From Gnetum montanum (lineage: Eukaryota > Streptophyta > Gnetopsida > Gnetales > Gnetaceae): a stretch of DNA of 64,000 nucleotides. Location: positions 1,012,311-1,076,310 of the forward strand of contig MNCI01005835.1 of NCBI GenBank assembly GCA_015680685.1, given 5' to 3'. The position numbers and the translations under genes are program-made. Below, in pieces: positions 47,351-59,538 of this stretch. Every line of letters begins with the position of its first letter. Within the stretch, counting starts at the first letter, position 1. The notes beneath the pieces were generated by a model, which did not search any database, was not told the DNA's origin, and saw only the letters and a program-made list of their open reading frames with translations.

Positions 47351-48169
47351 GGGCCACTAAAACACAAATTTCGAAACTTTCTAGCCTCCTTATTTTTGAA
47401 TGATAATTATAACTAATAACTAGCTTAGTTATATATTTATAATATATATCTATAAGTTGGCCAAGATAATCTTGCAGAAATTGAGTTAAATTTTAGTTTG
47501 TCCACTATATTAAAAATTATCCTACTCACCATTCTACCAGATTCAATGCATCCTATAACAATTTTGGTCAAATCATTGAGATTGCATAATGAGAAAGGTA
47601 ACTAATTCCAAGTTTGGTAATAAATATTTTGTTGCAAAATATTTTTGAATTCTCATGGATTATTATTTTCCATGCATGTTCCCCTTTCCTTTTTGAATTT
47701 CATTCCTTATGCATTGTAATATGAAGACATAAACATAAAAGCCACAGATTCACTTGGAGAAAATATGTTGGCGTTATGGATGGAATATTATGTAGTGTTA
47801 CTTATAGGCTCCTCCTAGAGCATTATGAATAAAATATTTTTTAGTGTTACCGATAGGCTCCCTTGAGCATTAATGACAAAACATTATTTAGTATTACTGA
47901 TCTATGATTGGTAGTTAGCTTCTCAATCAAAATAAAAATGATTAAAATTAATTAATAACTTGATATTTTAGTTACCTTAGAATGTTGGAAACATAACTTA
48001 GCAATCATCTTGAGCCTTAGAATGCTATATTTTAAAAAATTTGGGATCTAACCAAAGGATCAAGAAGGATTAAGAACCTTATGAATAGTTTTTAGAGACT
48101 AACATCAACCCTTGGGTAATTGTAAATAATACCAAAGTGAGTTCCTAGATCTTGTAGAGCTTCGTAGTA
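47351..48169. other. AT-rich E3 spacer
   Basis: No gene or repeat recognised except two copies of a 'tgttac..ataggctcc..gagcatta' sequence at about 47797-47827 and 47845-47875, a short imperfect tandem duplication. Confidence 0.4.
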
Positions 48170-50100
48170 TAAGACGAAGAGGCCTCTTGATGGACATGGA
48201 TGTGGCCAAGAGCCACAAGAGTAGCAATACCAAGTAGGAGGTCTAGTGTAAGAGGAGCTTGAAGTATAGTTAGTGCACCAAGTGTAAACAATTCAAACTA
48301 AACAATTCAACCAAGCTGAAATGCTTGTACCTCCCACAACTATGGAGGTAGCTCTCACCAACAAATGCCTCAAGGTCAGCGATGACAAGGCTACAGTTGA
48401 AAGCATGCTTCCTAAACTCAACTTTGGATTCTTCCTAGAGTCAACTTCATAGGAAGCTTACGATCAATTGTAAGCATCTCCATTATGATCCATCTTATCC
48501 ACAAATGAAGAGTGATATTTGAGTAAGATTCACATATTCTGGAACAATTGTAATCAAATTCCATGGTAAAAATAAGAGACATATTCATCTGTTATGTTGT
48601 TGAGGCAATTGCAGAAGTATTTGGGATTCCTAATCAAAGAATTTGTGTCCTTGATGTGTCCATCTACCTAGACACAAATACTAGATAGGTATGGACCTAG
48701 CAAGTGTACAATATCTTGAATAAAGAGTACAACTTCCTAACACCAGCTATAAAAAAGAAAGGCATATTACAAGATTGAACATACCACATCTTCCTAATGG
48801 TGCATTTAAATCAAATCTCATCCTTCTCAGCCCATGGGTGTGCAATCTTAAGTAGAAGGATTCTAGCCAATTTGGCCTATCTCCTTTTCTTAGAGATTGA
48901 GTGCAGATTCAAGGAGAACCTATTTGGAAAGAAGATTCTATCTTTTCCTTGATTCATTTGGAAACTATGTAAGCAAGTAGGAATTTCCAGGTCTACAAAT
49001 GACACTATACAGAAGGTCCAAAATCCTTCTAGACTAAAATATTGAAGGATGTACTTGCTAGGAATGATGAAGATGTGCTAGTGCCATCAAGTATCAAAGC
49101 TACATCAAGTAACACTCCAAAAACAACAATAACATCCACACTAATAGCAACCTTGCTAGCCATAGGAATCACAAGTGCTAGATCTAGTGCAACTCAAACT
49201 AATGTAGTAGCCACTAGTACTTAGGTATTTGTGCATGACTTTTATGTATATCATCCTACAATTAGCCATCTTCAAAAGGTATCTTAGGTTATAAGTTGGA
49301 GTCAATAGGACTTACCTACATGTATAACACCATTAGACAAGAGTTCAATGCCAACATGGATCTTGTCACTAGGTAAGTCAATATGACTATCATGTAGGAT
49401 GATTGGCCATAAATACTTGGAAATGTGACCACATTCCAAGTCACCTTGAAATCAAGAGAAGAACCTACCATTGTGGTGATGCTACATGAGGGCCAAAATG
49501 TTACTGTCGAAGTGCTTGTTGATTACATTAGTGAGGCACTCAACATCCTTATGGCACCAATCCCTGATTTTAGTGCTATTGAAGATATACAAGTGTTTGT
49601 AGGGGTGGGCACCATACTTGGGGAAAGCATGATTGCAAAAAAACACAAGGAAGTCTTAATAGACTACTTTGCATTGGGCAAATAAAGGAGAAATTATTAG
49701 ACATTCCTAAAAATGTCATAGTCTTATATTCCAAACGAATTTATATGAAGGGAAAATTGGTGCTATCTAAATCCTACTTACAACAGGTTGAGTTGGATGT
49801 GCAAAAGCTACAAGAAGAAGTTACCCAACTTTATGCCCAACTGAACAGCCTAGTGTAGTTTGTGGCTCGTAATATGTGCCGCTAATTCTACAATGATGAG
49901 ATCAATTGTCTAATGGCCAAGTAGAAATAGGTCAAGTGGAAGAAGGAAAAGGTAATGTGAGATGTGTCATAGGCCCAAGTAATGTCACATGTCCATCTTT
50001 AGACCATTGTCACATTGCATGAGGAGAATAGCATCCTAGTAGTAAATATTAGAGGTTGGTAAAGATGGGGCAAGAGAAAGAATAGATTGAAGCAACCCTC
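48170..50100 (+). pseudogene. E3 accessory ORF remnant (same family as E1 accessory ORF)
   Basis: Plus-strand frames give a degraded protein: MEVALTNKCLKVSDDKAT near 48345, then VFGIPNQRICVLDVSI, then KKILSFP.FIWKLCKQVGI near 48930, then open frames at 49042-49224 (Thr/Ser-rich) and 49425-49685 (TTFQVTLKSREEPTIVVMLH onward), and a coiled-coil-like LQEEVTQLYAQLNSL near 49810. The IPNQ and LSFP.FIWKLCKQ words parallel E1's IPNEG and LPFLYLIRKLFK. Its position, downstream of integrase and noncoding domain in the sense strand, is the same as in E1. The function is unknown. Confidence 0.5.
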
Positions 50101-53100
50101 ATCTACCTTTGGGAATAAATGATGAGAGTTAAACTTGGAGATTAAATGGTTAGTTAAGAAAACAAGAGCTTATCCATGTAAGAGGTTTAAGCCATTTAAT
50201 AGAAATCTACTATCAAAATCAACACTTAGCAAAATCAAGCAAAGTGCTAGGGAGTGTTTAAAAAGAATTTGAGAGATAAGTAGGATTGTAAGAGGAAATT
50301 AATAAAAAAGAAATTAGGGTAGTTAATACCAAGTTAAATGTTGCTTGATAACAACCTATTGTAACTACATGAATGAACATCCTAAATGGAATAAATGCAA
50401 TGAATCAAACCAAACTAATAATGGAAGAGCTTCACATTAATAACCTAATTCATAAATTTGAATTGGCTTACCTATAATATGTCAATCTAGTTATGCTTAT
50501 AGTTAGGAGGCCTTAATCAAAATTGGAGAAGTAGCTCATCACATCATTCTCTCTCTATGAGCATGACTACTAACTTCATGATCATGTAAAATAGAAATTA
50601 CAAATTGCAAACATGGAGTTTGAGGTTCTCAAGGTGAAGTTTACATGTTAAAGAGATGTTATAGAGAAAGTAGTATAGTGGATGATGGACTACTAAGTGA
50701 CCAAGGGCTAGGTAAAGGTGCTTGAAATTAAGCCCACCATTTTTGTTGCTTGGTTCATCTAAGTAAACAAGATATTACCTATAACACCCTACTAGCCAAC
50801 CTTAGGCTAAAAAGATATTACTTAGATAAAAACTAAAAAGTGCAAAAAAAAAATAAAAATGTTGTGCAATAAAAATGGAATAGATGCTAAGAAGATTAAA
50901 TAGGCAAAGTAGTAGTCATCCATAAAACAAATACATAGTGGTAAAAAAAAAATTGCAAAAGATGAAATGTTATAAAAGAATATAGTGATAATAGCTTAAT
51001 GCATACAAAACCTAAACTATACACTTAGAAATATAGAACATATCCCTATTGCTCAAGCTATAGATTACAATACAATGCCAAAAATATTATGGTCAAAATT
51101 AAATAAACAAACCATATAACATATTGTTGAATTAACAATTACATCAAGAAGGGCATTGGGATCTAACATTGAATAAAATTAACGAAATTTCCAATAATTT
51201 CATTATAATAAATGCATTGTAATTAAAGATCTAATAAAAGTTGGTCTGCACCAAATATAGGCATTGAATAGTACGCAATCTTACATAAAAAACCAAATTC
51301 ACCAATCCTAGTTAACATTACAACATAGAATCATAACTTAAAGTGGAAACATAATGATAAACTACTAAAAAACTAAGCAGAAACTTAATCATTAGCTACC
51401 TCCTCTAAATCCTCACTCCTCATCACAACTAACATAATCACATGGAAACCATAGAAAACCAAGGGAATTATAGTAGCGTAAAGAACTAGTAAAATACTCT
51501 CTTATGGGTTTGGTTTGAGGTATTAGGTAGTTGGATAATCATGCACATGGGATAGCTCCAAACATAAGTTAGCGAAACAAATACAAACAAAATGCAAACA
51601 CAGAACAAATAGTAATAATAATTAGAGGTTTGATAGATAATTATTCAATAATTAAAATTCTACCAACACTTATTAACTAAAAAATCAAATAAATAAATTG
51701 TACTTACCAAGATATGCTTTTCATATAAGCACTCAACTCACAACAATGATATGCTTCATGCATAGTCATAGTAAATTAGGTGACACTTACCATGATATGC
51801 TGCACAAGTATCCACATCACTATTGTGATATGTTTCATGCATAGTCATAAAAAATTGTTAATGTTATTGTCAAACTAAACCTTAAGTCAAATGATCAAAT
51901 GCTAAATCCAAATAAACAAACAAATCCCTAGGTGGTGGAGAAATGAATCCATGTGCTAATTGAAGCCAAAAGGTCAAAGATAAAGACTCTGATTGTTAAA
52001 GTTTTGATGGTTAAACAAAGCCAAGATTGAAATGTGTGTTTTGATGAAGATATGAAAATGTAGAAAAATACCAAAAATGGAATCTAAGCTCCTAGAGAAA
52101 AATCTAAGTTGCTAAAATGCTAGAATGTCATTGGTTGTCGTTTCAAGCTTTTAGAAATTTTGGGAAGTCCTATAAGCTAAGCTTTTCATGGTTTTCTCCA
52201 TATTCTATTGGGCTATTTTACAAAAGTTACTTGGTTTTTTGTGTTGAACTCAAAAATACTAACATCATTAGTCATGACCTTGGGACAAGGTCACGATCTA
52301 GGAAAGTATCCTTAGGGTTTGCACTAACATACTAATCAGCTTTATCTTCTTAGTTATTGGTGTTCAACGTCATTTTAGGGCTCAAAAATGCAAAAAAAAT
52401 TCAGAACAAAGGGAAAATGTGATCAAACTTGATCAACACATTGACTAATGTTCCATGCATGATAATAAATCTTTGAAATTGATCAAATTGTAAAAAATAA
52501 TAACAAAATATTCAAATATAAGTATTTAGACAAATCGACAAACAATTGCTGAATAAATGGAAATGGACAAAAACATATGCATTCAAAGAAAAAATTACCA
52601 AAATCCAATATTAGGAGCTAAACATGAAAATTACCCTACCTGATTGATAGTGTTGTAGAAAAGGATCCTTGTATGGCTAACCATAGGTTAATGATGGGAT
52701 CTAAACAAGCTCTGAAAAAAGATATGGAAATATGGCTTACTCTTGATTGATAGCATAGATCTAGATCTAGCTTCCTCTCCAAACTGGTAGAGTCTCTCTC
52801 CTAGATGTCAGCTATATAATTGGTTGATATCTCAGGAAAAAGTTTCTAGGTTTATATTCTTGCAAGAGCTTGATAGTGTTAAGTATAGGGAAGCTCTCAT
52901 GGGAAAAACTAACTTAAAAAGAAATTATAAATTTAAAAATATTTTTCTAACATGTGTTTCTGTCTAGCATTGACCTAATGGACATCTCTTGTGAGAAAGT
53001 TAATAGCTATGTTTAAGCCCAAGTTGTTAGCTATGTCTAAGCCTAAACTAATAACAAGGTTTAAGGTTAAAACATAACCAACGAAGGGGCATGAGACACT

Positions 53101-53567
53101 TTAAACATAAGCTTAAAATAAATTTAAAATAAAATAAAATATATAAAAAATTAATTTTAACAAAAACACATATTATCCAAGCAAAGTATACCAAAACCAA
53201 AGTAGTACCCATGTCCCAATGGCACATGTAGTGCTTGATACTTGCTAACTTAAAACTCCAACAAAAAGATCAGTGCACATATGCTTAATTAAGAGAAAAA
53301 TCCAAAAATGCTAAAAATTATAAAAATATTTTAAAAAATAAAAATGAGAGAAAATTAAAATAAAGCAAAAGAAAATACAAACATAAAAATATAATAAAAC
53401 ATATATTATTAAAATGAAATAGAAAGGCACTTAGTTCAAACCACAAAAGCATGGTTAGCCATAAGAAAGAGGGTAATCAACATAAACAAAGGTTAGCAAA
53501 CAAGACATCAAAGGTTCAAATCATAAACATACAAGGGGTAAGGGGTATTTAAGGTAGGGGTGTTACA
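50101..53567. other. AT-rich DNA, possibly containing a decayed LTR ending at 53567
   Basis: No gene. The stretch ends GGGGTGTTACA (53557-53567); read on the minus strand this is TGTAACACCCC, a typical first block of many plant gypsy LTRs. No partner LTR was found. The frame 52117-52335 shows no domain. Confidence 0.3.
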
Positions 53568-54089
53568 TTATTAATGTTATCATGTTCTTGGGATGTTCCA
53601 ACCATGCTTGAACTTAAGAACTCATCTAGATGGTTGGGGATCCATAGATAGATGATAAGAAGTTTAAAGTGATCTTTGCCCATTTTTGCATGCTCAGAAA
53701 GAAGCCAATGGAGTGATCATAGAATCCACCAAGGCACGAGTGATTGAACATTTAGGGCTCCAAGTAATATAGGTGAAAACCTAGCCATGTGATTGTCAAG
53801 TTTTATGATGTAGAAGATAAAGAGTATGTTTGAAGGCATCATAGTCATTAGAAGCACAGTGATCATGGGAACAAAATTTGGATAAATGAAGATCCCATGC
53901 GCAAGGAACTTGCAAAAAGAGCTATAAATAGAAAAAAGTTAAAGTTGTACATAAAAAGGATTTTGTTGCATATGTAAATGCTAGCAATGTAGTAGTTATT
54001 ATAGATGAGAAATATTTGAAAACTTTTTCAAAAACATATAGGCTATTTACATTGTGGTTTTATTAATATTGATGATGGCATTGAAGAAA

Positions 54090-56390
54090 AAACAAAACTT
54101 TTCCAGTATTAGTCTCTTTGATTGTTTTGATATTTTTGGTTTAGTGAAAACGTGAGAAGATGAGGGCTCTAAAGATTTTGCTATTCCAGGTTTTATTAAA
54201 TTTTCTATCAAGAATATTAGAGAATGTAAAAGAGAAAGACATTTTGGAGGATTTACTTATTTAGTTAGAAATTCTTTGAATTAGTTTGTGTAGGTACATA
54301 AGATAGATGAGCATAAATAATATATTTAGATAAAAATCCATCATGCTTGCACTTTTTTTTGCTTTTTATTATTTTACCTTTAGAAAAGCTACATTATACA
54401 ATAATGTAGGTTTATCTAAAGACTATTCTTTTAAGCTTTTAGAATAGAAGGAACTGTTTTTATTTGTGGAGATTTTAATGCTAGAGTGGCCTCATAACAA
54501 ATTGAAGTAGTGTGACAATGGTTGCATGGGCATTGATCCAGATCATTCTTGGCTTCGACACGCCGAAGATGGTAGTATTACTTAAATGAGACAATAATTT
54601 TTGGAATAGACAAAGGCTCTAGTTGTTCTTATCGGTCTTATAACATTTTCACATTCTGCAACATTCACTTATATAGGACCTCAAGGTAACTCTTGTATTG
54701 ATTTACTTTTATCCTTTATTGCAAATGTTTAGTATATCACAAAATTTAAAGTAGGAGATGAGTTGGTGGAGTCATGTCATCATCATTTTGACTTTTGTTA
54801 CAAATCAATGTGTTTTATGATGTTGAAAAGAAGAATAAAAAGAAAATATACCAAATGTGAATTACATTAAAGGCTAAAGAAAAATATAAAGAGAAGGTAC
54901 AAAATCAATGGAATGTTGAAACACATGTTAAGGAGTTGGAGCAAATATTAATAGAGGTAGCTAAATAGGTTACTAATGATTATAAGATTCATGCTTAAAA
55001 ACATTAGTTTGATGGTGATTGTATGCAAGCTAGAAGAGACATTAAAATAACTAATAGAAATCAAAGATAAAATTTGATTAAGTAATACAGATGCTTAATC
55101 AAGAAAAAGAAGAGAATTTGGGTTTGACAAAAATAGAAACATTTTGCATACATGATTAAAAAGGAGTCCAAATGTTTTTGGAAATATTTTCAATGCAAAG
55201 TCTATGCATCACTTAATTTCTCTTTTTATGAAATTTGTGCATTTTATAATAATCTTTTTTCAGGAGAAGCTATTAATTACTATTTTAATTTTTGCCATGA
55301 TTCTATTCAAGTTACTTTGAATGAAGTAATAGAAGACATGAATAGATAAAAGCTATTGATTCTAATAGTTTGTATGCTAAATTCCTTAAATGGGTAGGGA
55401 CTTCTATTCATAAAGAAATTTATCATTAACTAAACTTGATTATGAAGAATGACTTGAATTAGCGATGGAAAGTTAGCAAGGTAGTACTTTTATATAAAAA
55501 AGTTGATAAAAATAATTTGAACTATTGAATGATAGTTGTAAGCAATATTTTTGCTAAGTTGTTAGGCACTATTTTTTAAAAAAAGACTTAACACTTGGGC
55601 AAAAGATAATAACATAAGAGCAATGTGTTAGGTTCATTTTAGGTAGAACCATTTCGCAATTGACCACTTAGTCACACTTAGATACAATGATTTGAAACTA
55701 GGATAGTTTCAGATTGTAAAGTAGAATCGTAGAAATAAATATTTCAAAGTGTTGTTTATCCTATAGTGTTGTCTAGATGCATTATATGGGGGTCAAGCCT
55801 TAGTGCAAAAAATTGGCAAGCTATTTATAGGATGCAAAAAATGTTTCTATTAGATAAATTGAAGGTGAAGGTACAAACACCTTATCATATGTTACTTTTG
55901 GTATGTGATTTACTCCCATTAGAAGTTGAAGCTCTTTGTCAATTCATTAGCTATATTTATAGTATGCTAGAAACTAAGCAACCCAAACTTTCCAAAGTAG
56001 TTTTTGAAGACACAAAAGAACAAGGATGGTATTTTTAAGGAATACAATGGCTAAAAACATGAAATCTTTCTTTGGAAGCAGTACAACATAATCCTAAACA
56101 CATACAAGTGTTTAGAAAAATATGGTTAAATGTGGAAGGAAAGAAGAAATTTTACTTGCAGCACATTAGAGATAATCAGCTTGATTTAGAGTTTCCTATA
56201 TTACAGCCAAACTCTCAATTAGATCTTGTAGCTTAATCAACAAACTTTGTTTAAGTTCGCATTAACTCAAGATAGAAAGTGGAAGATGGATTAATTTTCC
56301 TAGAGAAGAATGCACAAGCAAGCTTTGTCGATGAGCAACTCTTGAGAATGAGTATGGTGTCTTTCTTATTTATCTTTTAACTGATAATCT
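54090..56390 (+). pseudogene. Decayed LINE (non-LTR retrotransposon) with internal deletion
   Basis: Plus-strand frames give endonuclease words in order: SLFDCFDIFGLVKT, HFGGFTYLVRNSL, VFICGDFNARVAS (about 54455) and ATFTYIGPQGNSCIDLLLSF (about 54660). RT-like words follow: AIFLLSC near 55540, then HLVTLR near 55665. The catalytic RT centre is missing; the frame 55766-56038 (NWQAIYRMQKMFLLDKLKVK onward) is a post-RT part. Stops are numerous. It is a different LINE lineage from the one at 59340-64000, judged from the endonuclease and post-RT words. Confidence 0.65.
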
Positions 56391-57506
56391 CTGCTAAAAA
56401 TATAACATTGCAACAAAAAGTTTGTATGACTTATTTTTGCTACATCTTGTGGTGCTTAGCTACTTTGTTGAATCTATTTTTACTTTCCATGAGATGAATG
56501 TACTTTTTGTTCAATAGATCATTTTTGGTCTCTAGTCTGTAATAAAATCTTCCATTTTAGTTTCATAAATATTGAGATAGATGGTAAATTAATATATATA
56601 AGATTTACATAAAAACAATGGTTGAAATTGCATTCTTCAATACGTTATGGAAATAGATTTCAAAAACACATATACTTTTTCGTTGAGGAACAAGGAGATT
56701 TTAAAAAATAGATACTTTTTCATTGAGGAATAAGAAGAAAGATATCAAGAGGTTGGTGCAGTAGTTAAGCATGATAAAAGAATTAAAATACAAGTGCACC
56801 TCAAAATATGTAGTCTAATTAGAACTTTATAACTTAACATTTCTCACCATAATGAAATCTAAGACTTATTGCTTTTAAATCAATAGCTTTACCACTAGAT
56901 TAAGAAAAACCTTGTTTATTCATTAGTTGAAAAAAAGAAAAAAACACACACACACATACTTATATATAATGAGCATTTTTCTTTGACCCATGATACCATA
57001 GTCCATAGTCCATAGGCATTTAATTGTATGCCTAGTGCATGATACCATTGTTGATAAGTATTTAATTGTGCAACACTGAAGATATTAAGTGTGGAGTCTA
57101 CTGTACGCATTCTTTTTGCCTGTTATGCTGTCAGCATAAGAGCACAATACAGGTTAGCTTAAACATCCTTGTACGCAAGCAGCCTTTACATGTCTTATGC
57201 TACGCTTTGGTAGAGTACCGTACATGTCGCTCCATCTTGCAAAAAATGTGGGATTTATAAGTTTATAAGTCAGCAGTGTTATTTCGTAGGGTTAATAGAA
57301 CTAGTTAATAGAATCGGGAACCTAGGACGTGGGCCTAGAATGGAACCCATGACGTAAGGTTACGTAGCAGAAAGTAATCGAAATGAAAACAAAATCGATG
57401 CATGCTACCAGCATACTGTAAAAGCTCAAATCCGGGAGCTGCAGCAAGACTTGAAATCAATACTGGACATTGCTGCTACACTCGTGATCTGTTCGGAGAC
57501 AGCAAA
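56391..57506 (+). other. Upstream region of the homoserine kinase gene
   Basis: AT-rich, with an (AC) run at 56944-56956. TTTATAAG words near 57253 and 57263 are possible TATA boxes about 245 bp before the chosen start codon. The open frame continues upstream in phase to an ATG at 57402. Confidence 0.4.
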
Positions 57507-58697
57507 ATGGAGGTGCTGTGCATGGGATCAGCTTGCCACGGCCTCGTTTCGAGAACCGATCACTTTTACGCTCATGCTGCAAGCATCAGAAGCAGCAGCA
57601 GCAGCAGCGAAAAAGGATTGTGGTATACCAAATCCAAATCCAGTCGGATTTTCGTATACTGCTCTGCTCACGGCACAAGCCCTAGCATTCACAGCCAAAG
57701 GCGACGTTTGAAACAACTTACGAAATCCGAACCAGAAGCAGCAGTTGAATCCGTGAAAGCATTCGCGCCTGCAACGGTGGCGAATCTGGGCCCCGGATTC
57801 GACTTTCTAGGCTGCGCCGTCGACGGCCTCGGCGACGAGGTCACGGCGCGTGTCAGCGAATCCGTGGAAGCAGGGCAAATCCAGATCTCGTCCATCGATG
57901 GCCAAAACTGCGGCCGCCTGAGCCGAGATCCCGGCCAGAACTGCGCCGGAATCGCAGGAAAAGCCACGATGGAGTTGCTCGGCATCAAAACCCTAGGAAT
58001 ATCGCTTTCTCTGAAGAAAGGCCTGCCTCTCGGCAGCGGCCTCGGCTCGAGCTCCGCCAGCGCCGCCGCGGCCGCCGTGGCCGTGAACGCGCTTTTCGGC
58101 AACAGACTGTCGAAATCGGAGCTCGTCATGGCCGCGCTTGAATCCGAGGCCGCCGTGAGCGGATACCACGCCGATAATGTTGCGCCGTGCTTGTTAGGCG
58201 GATTCGTTCTGGTCCGCAGCTACGATCCTCTGGAACTGGTTCCGCTGCCGTTTCCGAGCGATAAGGAGCTCTTTTTCGTTCTGGTTTCGCCGGATTTTGA
58301 GGCGCCGACGAAGAAGATGAGATCTGTGCTGCCGGAGAGTGTGAGTATGAAGGGACATGTCGGGAATTGCAGCCAGGCCGCGTCTCTTGTGGCGGCCGTT
58401 TTGCAAGGCCAGGTGCGGTTGCTCGGCGCTGCTTTGTCGTTGGATTCCATTGTTGAGCCCAAGCGAGGTCCGCTCATTCCTGGCTTTTCTGGCGTCAAGG
58501 TTGCCGCTCTTCGGGCTGGAGCTTTTGGATGTACCATCAGCGGTGCTGGCCCTACCGCCGTTGCTGTTACCGACAGTTCTGCCAAGGGCAGGGTTATCGG
58601 TGAGGCCATGGTTAATGCTTTTCGTAAGGATGGTGATTTGTCGAGCTTTGCTGTGGTTCAGAAGCTGGATAGGGTTGGTGCACGCGTCATTTCTTGA
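57507..58697 (+). CDS. HSK: Homoserine kinase (plastid), intronless
   Basis: Converts homoserine and ATP to O-phosphohomoserine, the branch point to threonine and methionine, in plastids. From the ATG at 57507 the protein has 396 residues. Residues 1 to about 80 are Ser/Arg-rich and low in acidic residues, as expected for a transit peptide, with a Ser6 run from (AGC)6 at 57591-57608. The mature GHMP kinase follows: VKAFAPATVANLGPGFDFLG (motif 1), LPLGSGLGSSSASAAAAA (ATP-binding motif 2), then SGYHADNVAP, VLVSPDFEAPTKKMR, and AGAFGCTISGAGPTAVAV (motif 3). It is close to Arabidopsis HSK over the whole mature part. I chose 57507 because CAAAATGGAG is a good context and the 35 upstream residues from ATG 57402 (431-residue version) do not look like a transit peptide. 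The gene is clearly GC-richer than its surroundings. Arabidopsis HSK is also intronless. Confidence 0.95.
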   Translation: MEVLCMGSACHGLVSRTDHFYAHAASIRSSSSSSEKGLWYTKSKSSRIFVYCSAHGTSPSIHSQRRRLKQLTKSEPEAAVESVKAFAPATVANLGPGFDFLGCAVDGLGDEVTARVSESVEAGQIQISSIDGQNCGRLSRDPGQNCAGIAGKATMELLGIKTLGISLSLKKGLPLGSGLGSSSASAAAAAVAVNALFGNRLSKSELVMAALESEAAVSGYHADNVAPCLLGGFVLVRSYDPLELVPLPFPSDKELFFVLVSPDFEAPTKKMRSVLPESVSMKGHVGNCSQAASLVAAVLQGQVRLLGAALSLDSIVEPKRGPLIPGFSGVKVAALRAGAFGCTISGAGPTAVAVTDSSAKGRVIGEAMVNAFRKDGDLSSFAVVQKLDRVGARVIS

Positions 58698-58765
58698 TGC
58701 TTTTGTTGAATCTTTTTTGTTTCTGGCTTTCTCCGCCTTTTTAATTCTCAAGCAGCCAAGCGGTA

Positions 58766-58771
58766 AATAAA
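58766..58771 (+). terminator. Candidate poly(A) signal of homoserine kinase
   Basis: AATAAA about 70 bp after the stop codon. Confidence 0.55.
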
Positions 58772-59339
58772 TTACTCGAGACCGAATCGACTTTTGCTGT
58801 GCATTTTGAATTTGTAGAGAGCTTCCAGCAAAGCATTCAAAGCTTTTGCGTGTTTGTTATGACCGGTAATTTTGGATTCAGTCTGTCAGTTTTGCTGTCC
58901 ATTTTGGATATTTGATGTTATTTTTCAAAAACGTCTGTGCATGTGTTGTGCATTTTTTGTAAATGAGTGATTCAGAAGGCCCTGTAACATGAATGCTTCT
59001 AACAGGGAACTGATGTTGAAATTCTGGCTCATTCATCACTACAACATAATCCATGAACAGAGTTAGACAAGCTGGTTATCGCTGGGATAGCTTTTACTAC
59101 TGAATTTTATAAAAACATTGGAACACTCCTACAGCATTTCAATATATACCGATGTTTTCGTTCAGAAAAGGCCACATATGAACTATCTGAAAAGTACGTT
59201 GCACCTGAAATTGGTGCACTGATTGAGTTTTGGCTTATCTACTGAAAGAGCCAAAAGGTAATTCAATAAGAAAGGCCAAATGATGTCAATTCTGGGACTT
59301 CACCTTAGAATTGCATTAAAAAGCAGATAAAATATTACC
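58772..59339. other. Spacer between homoserine kinase and the LINE
   Basis: No gene or repeat recognised; it probably includes the end of the homoserine kinase 3' untranslated region. Confidence 0.5.
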
Positions 59340-59538
59340 CCAGAAACAAGAGAAATATCTTTAAAGAACGAACTTGGTGCTTTTGCACAAGTAGCATATG
59401 AGCATATTGCCATGAAATTGAACATGAGTATCTAAAAGCACAGCAATGCTTCATCTTGAGACGAAAATTTTGCTCTGCTGTTTCCATTCTTTGGCACTCC
59501 AAACATGAACTTTGCCATGTAAAAATTAAAAATACAAT

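Noticed and set aside
57528-58770. Several frames antisense or alternative to homoserine kinase
   Set aside because: GC-rich shadows of the real gene.
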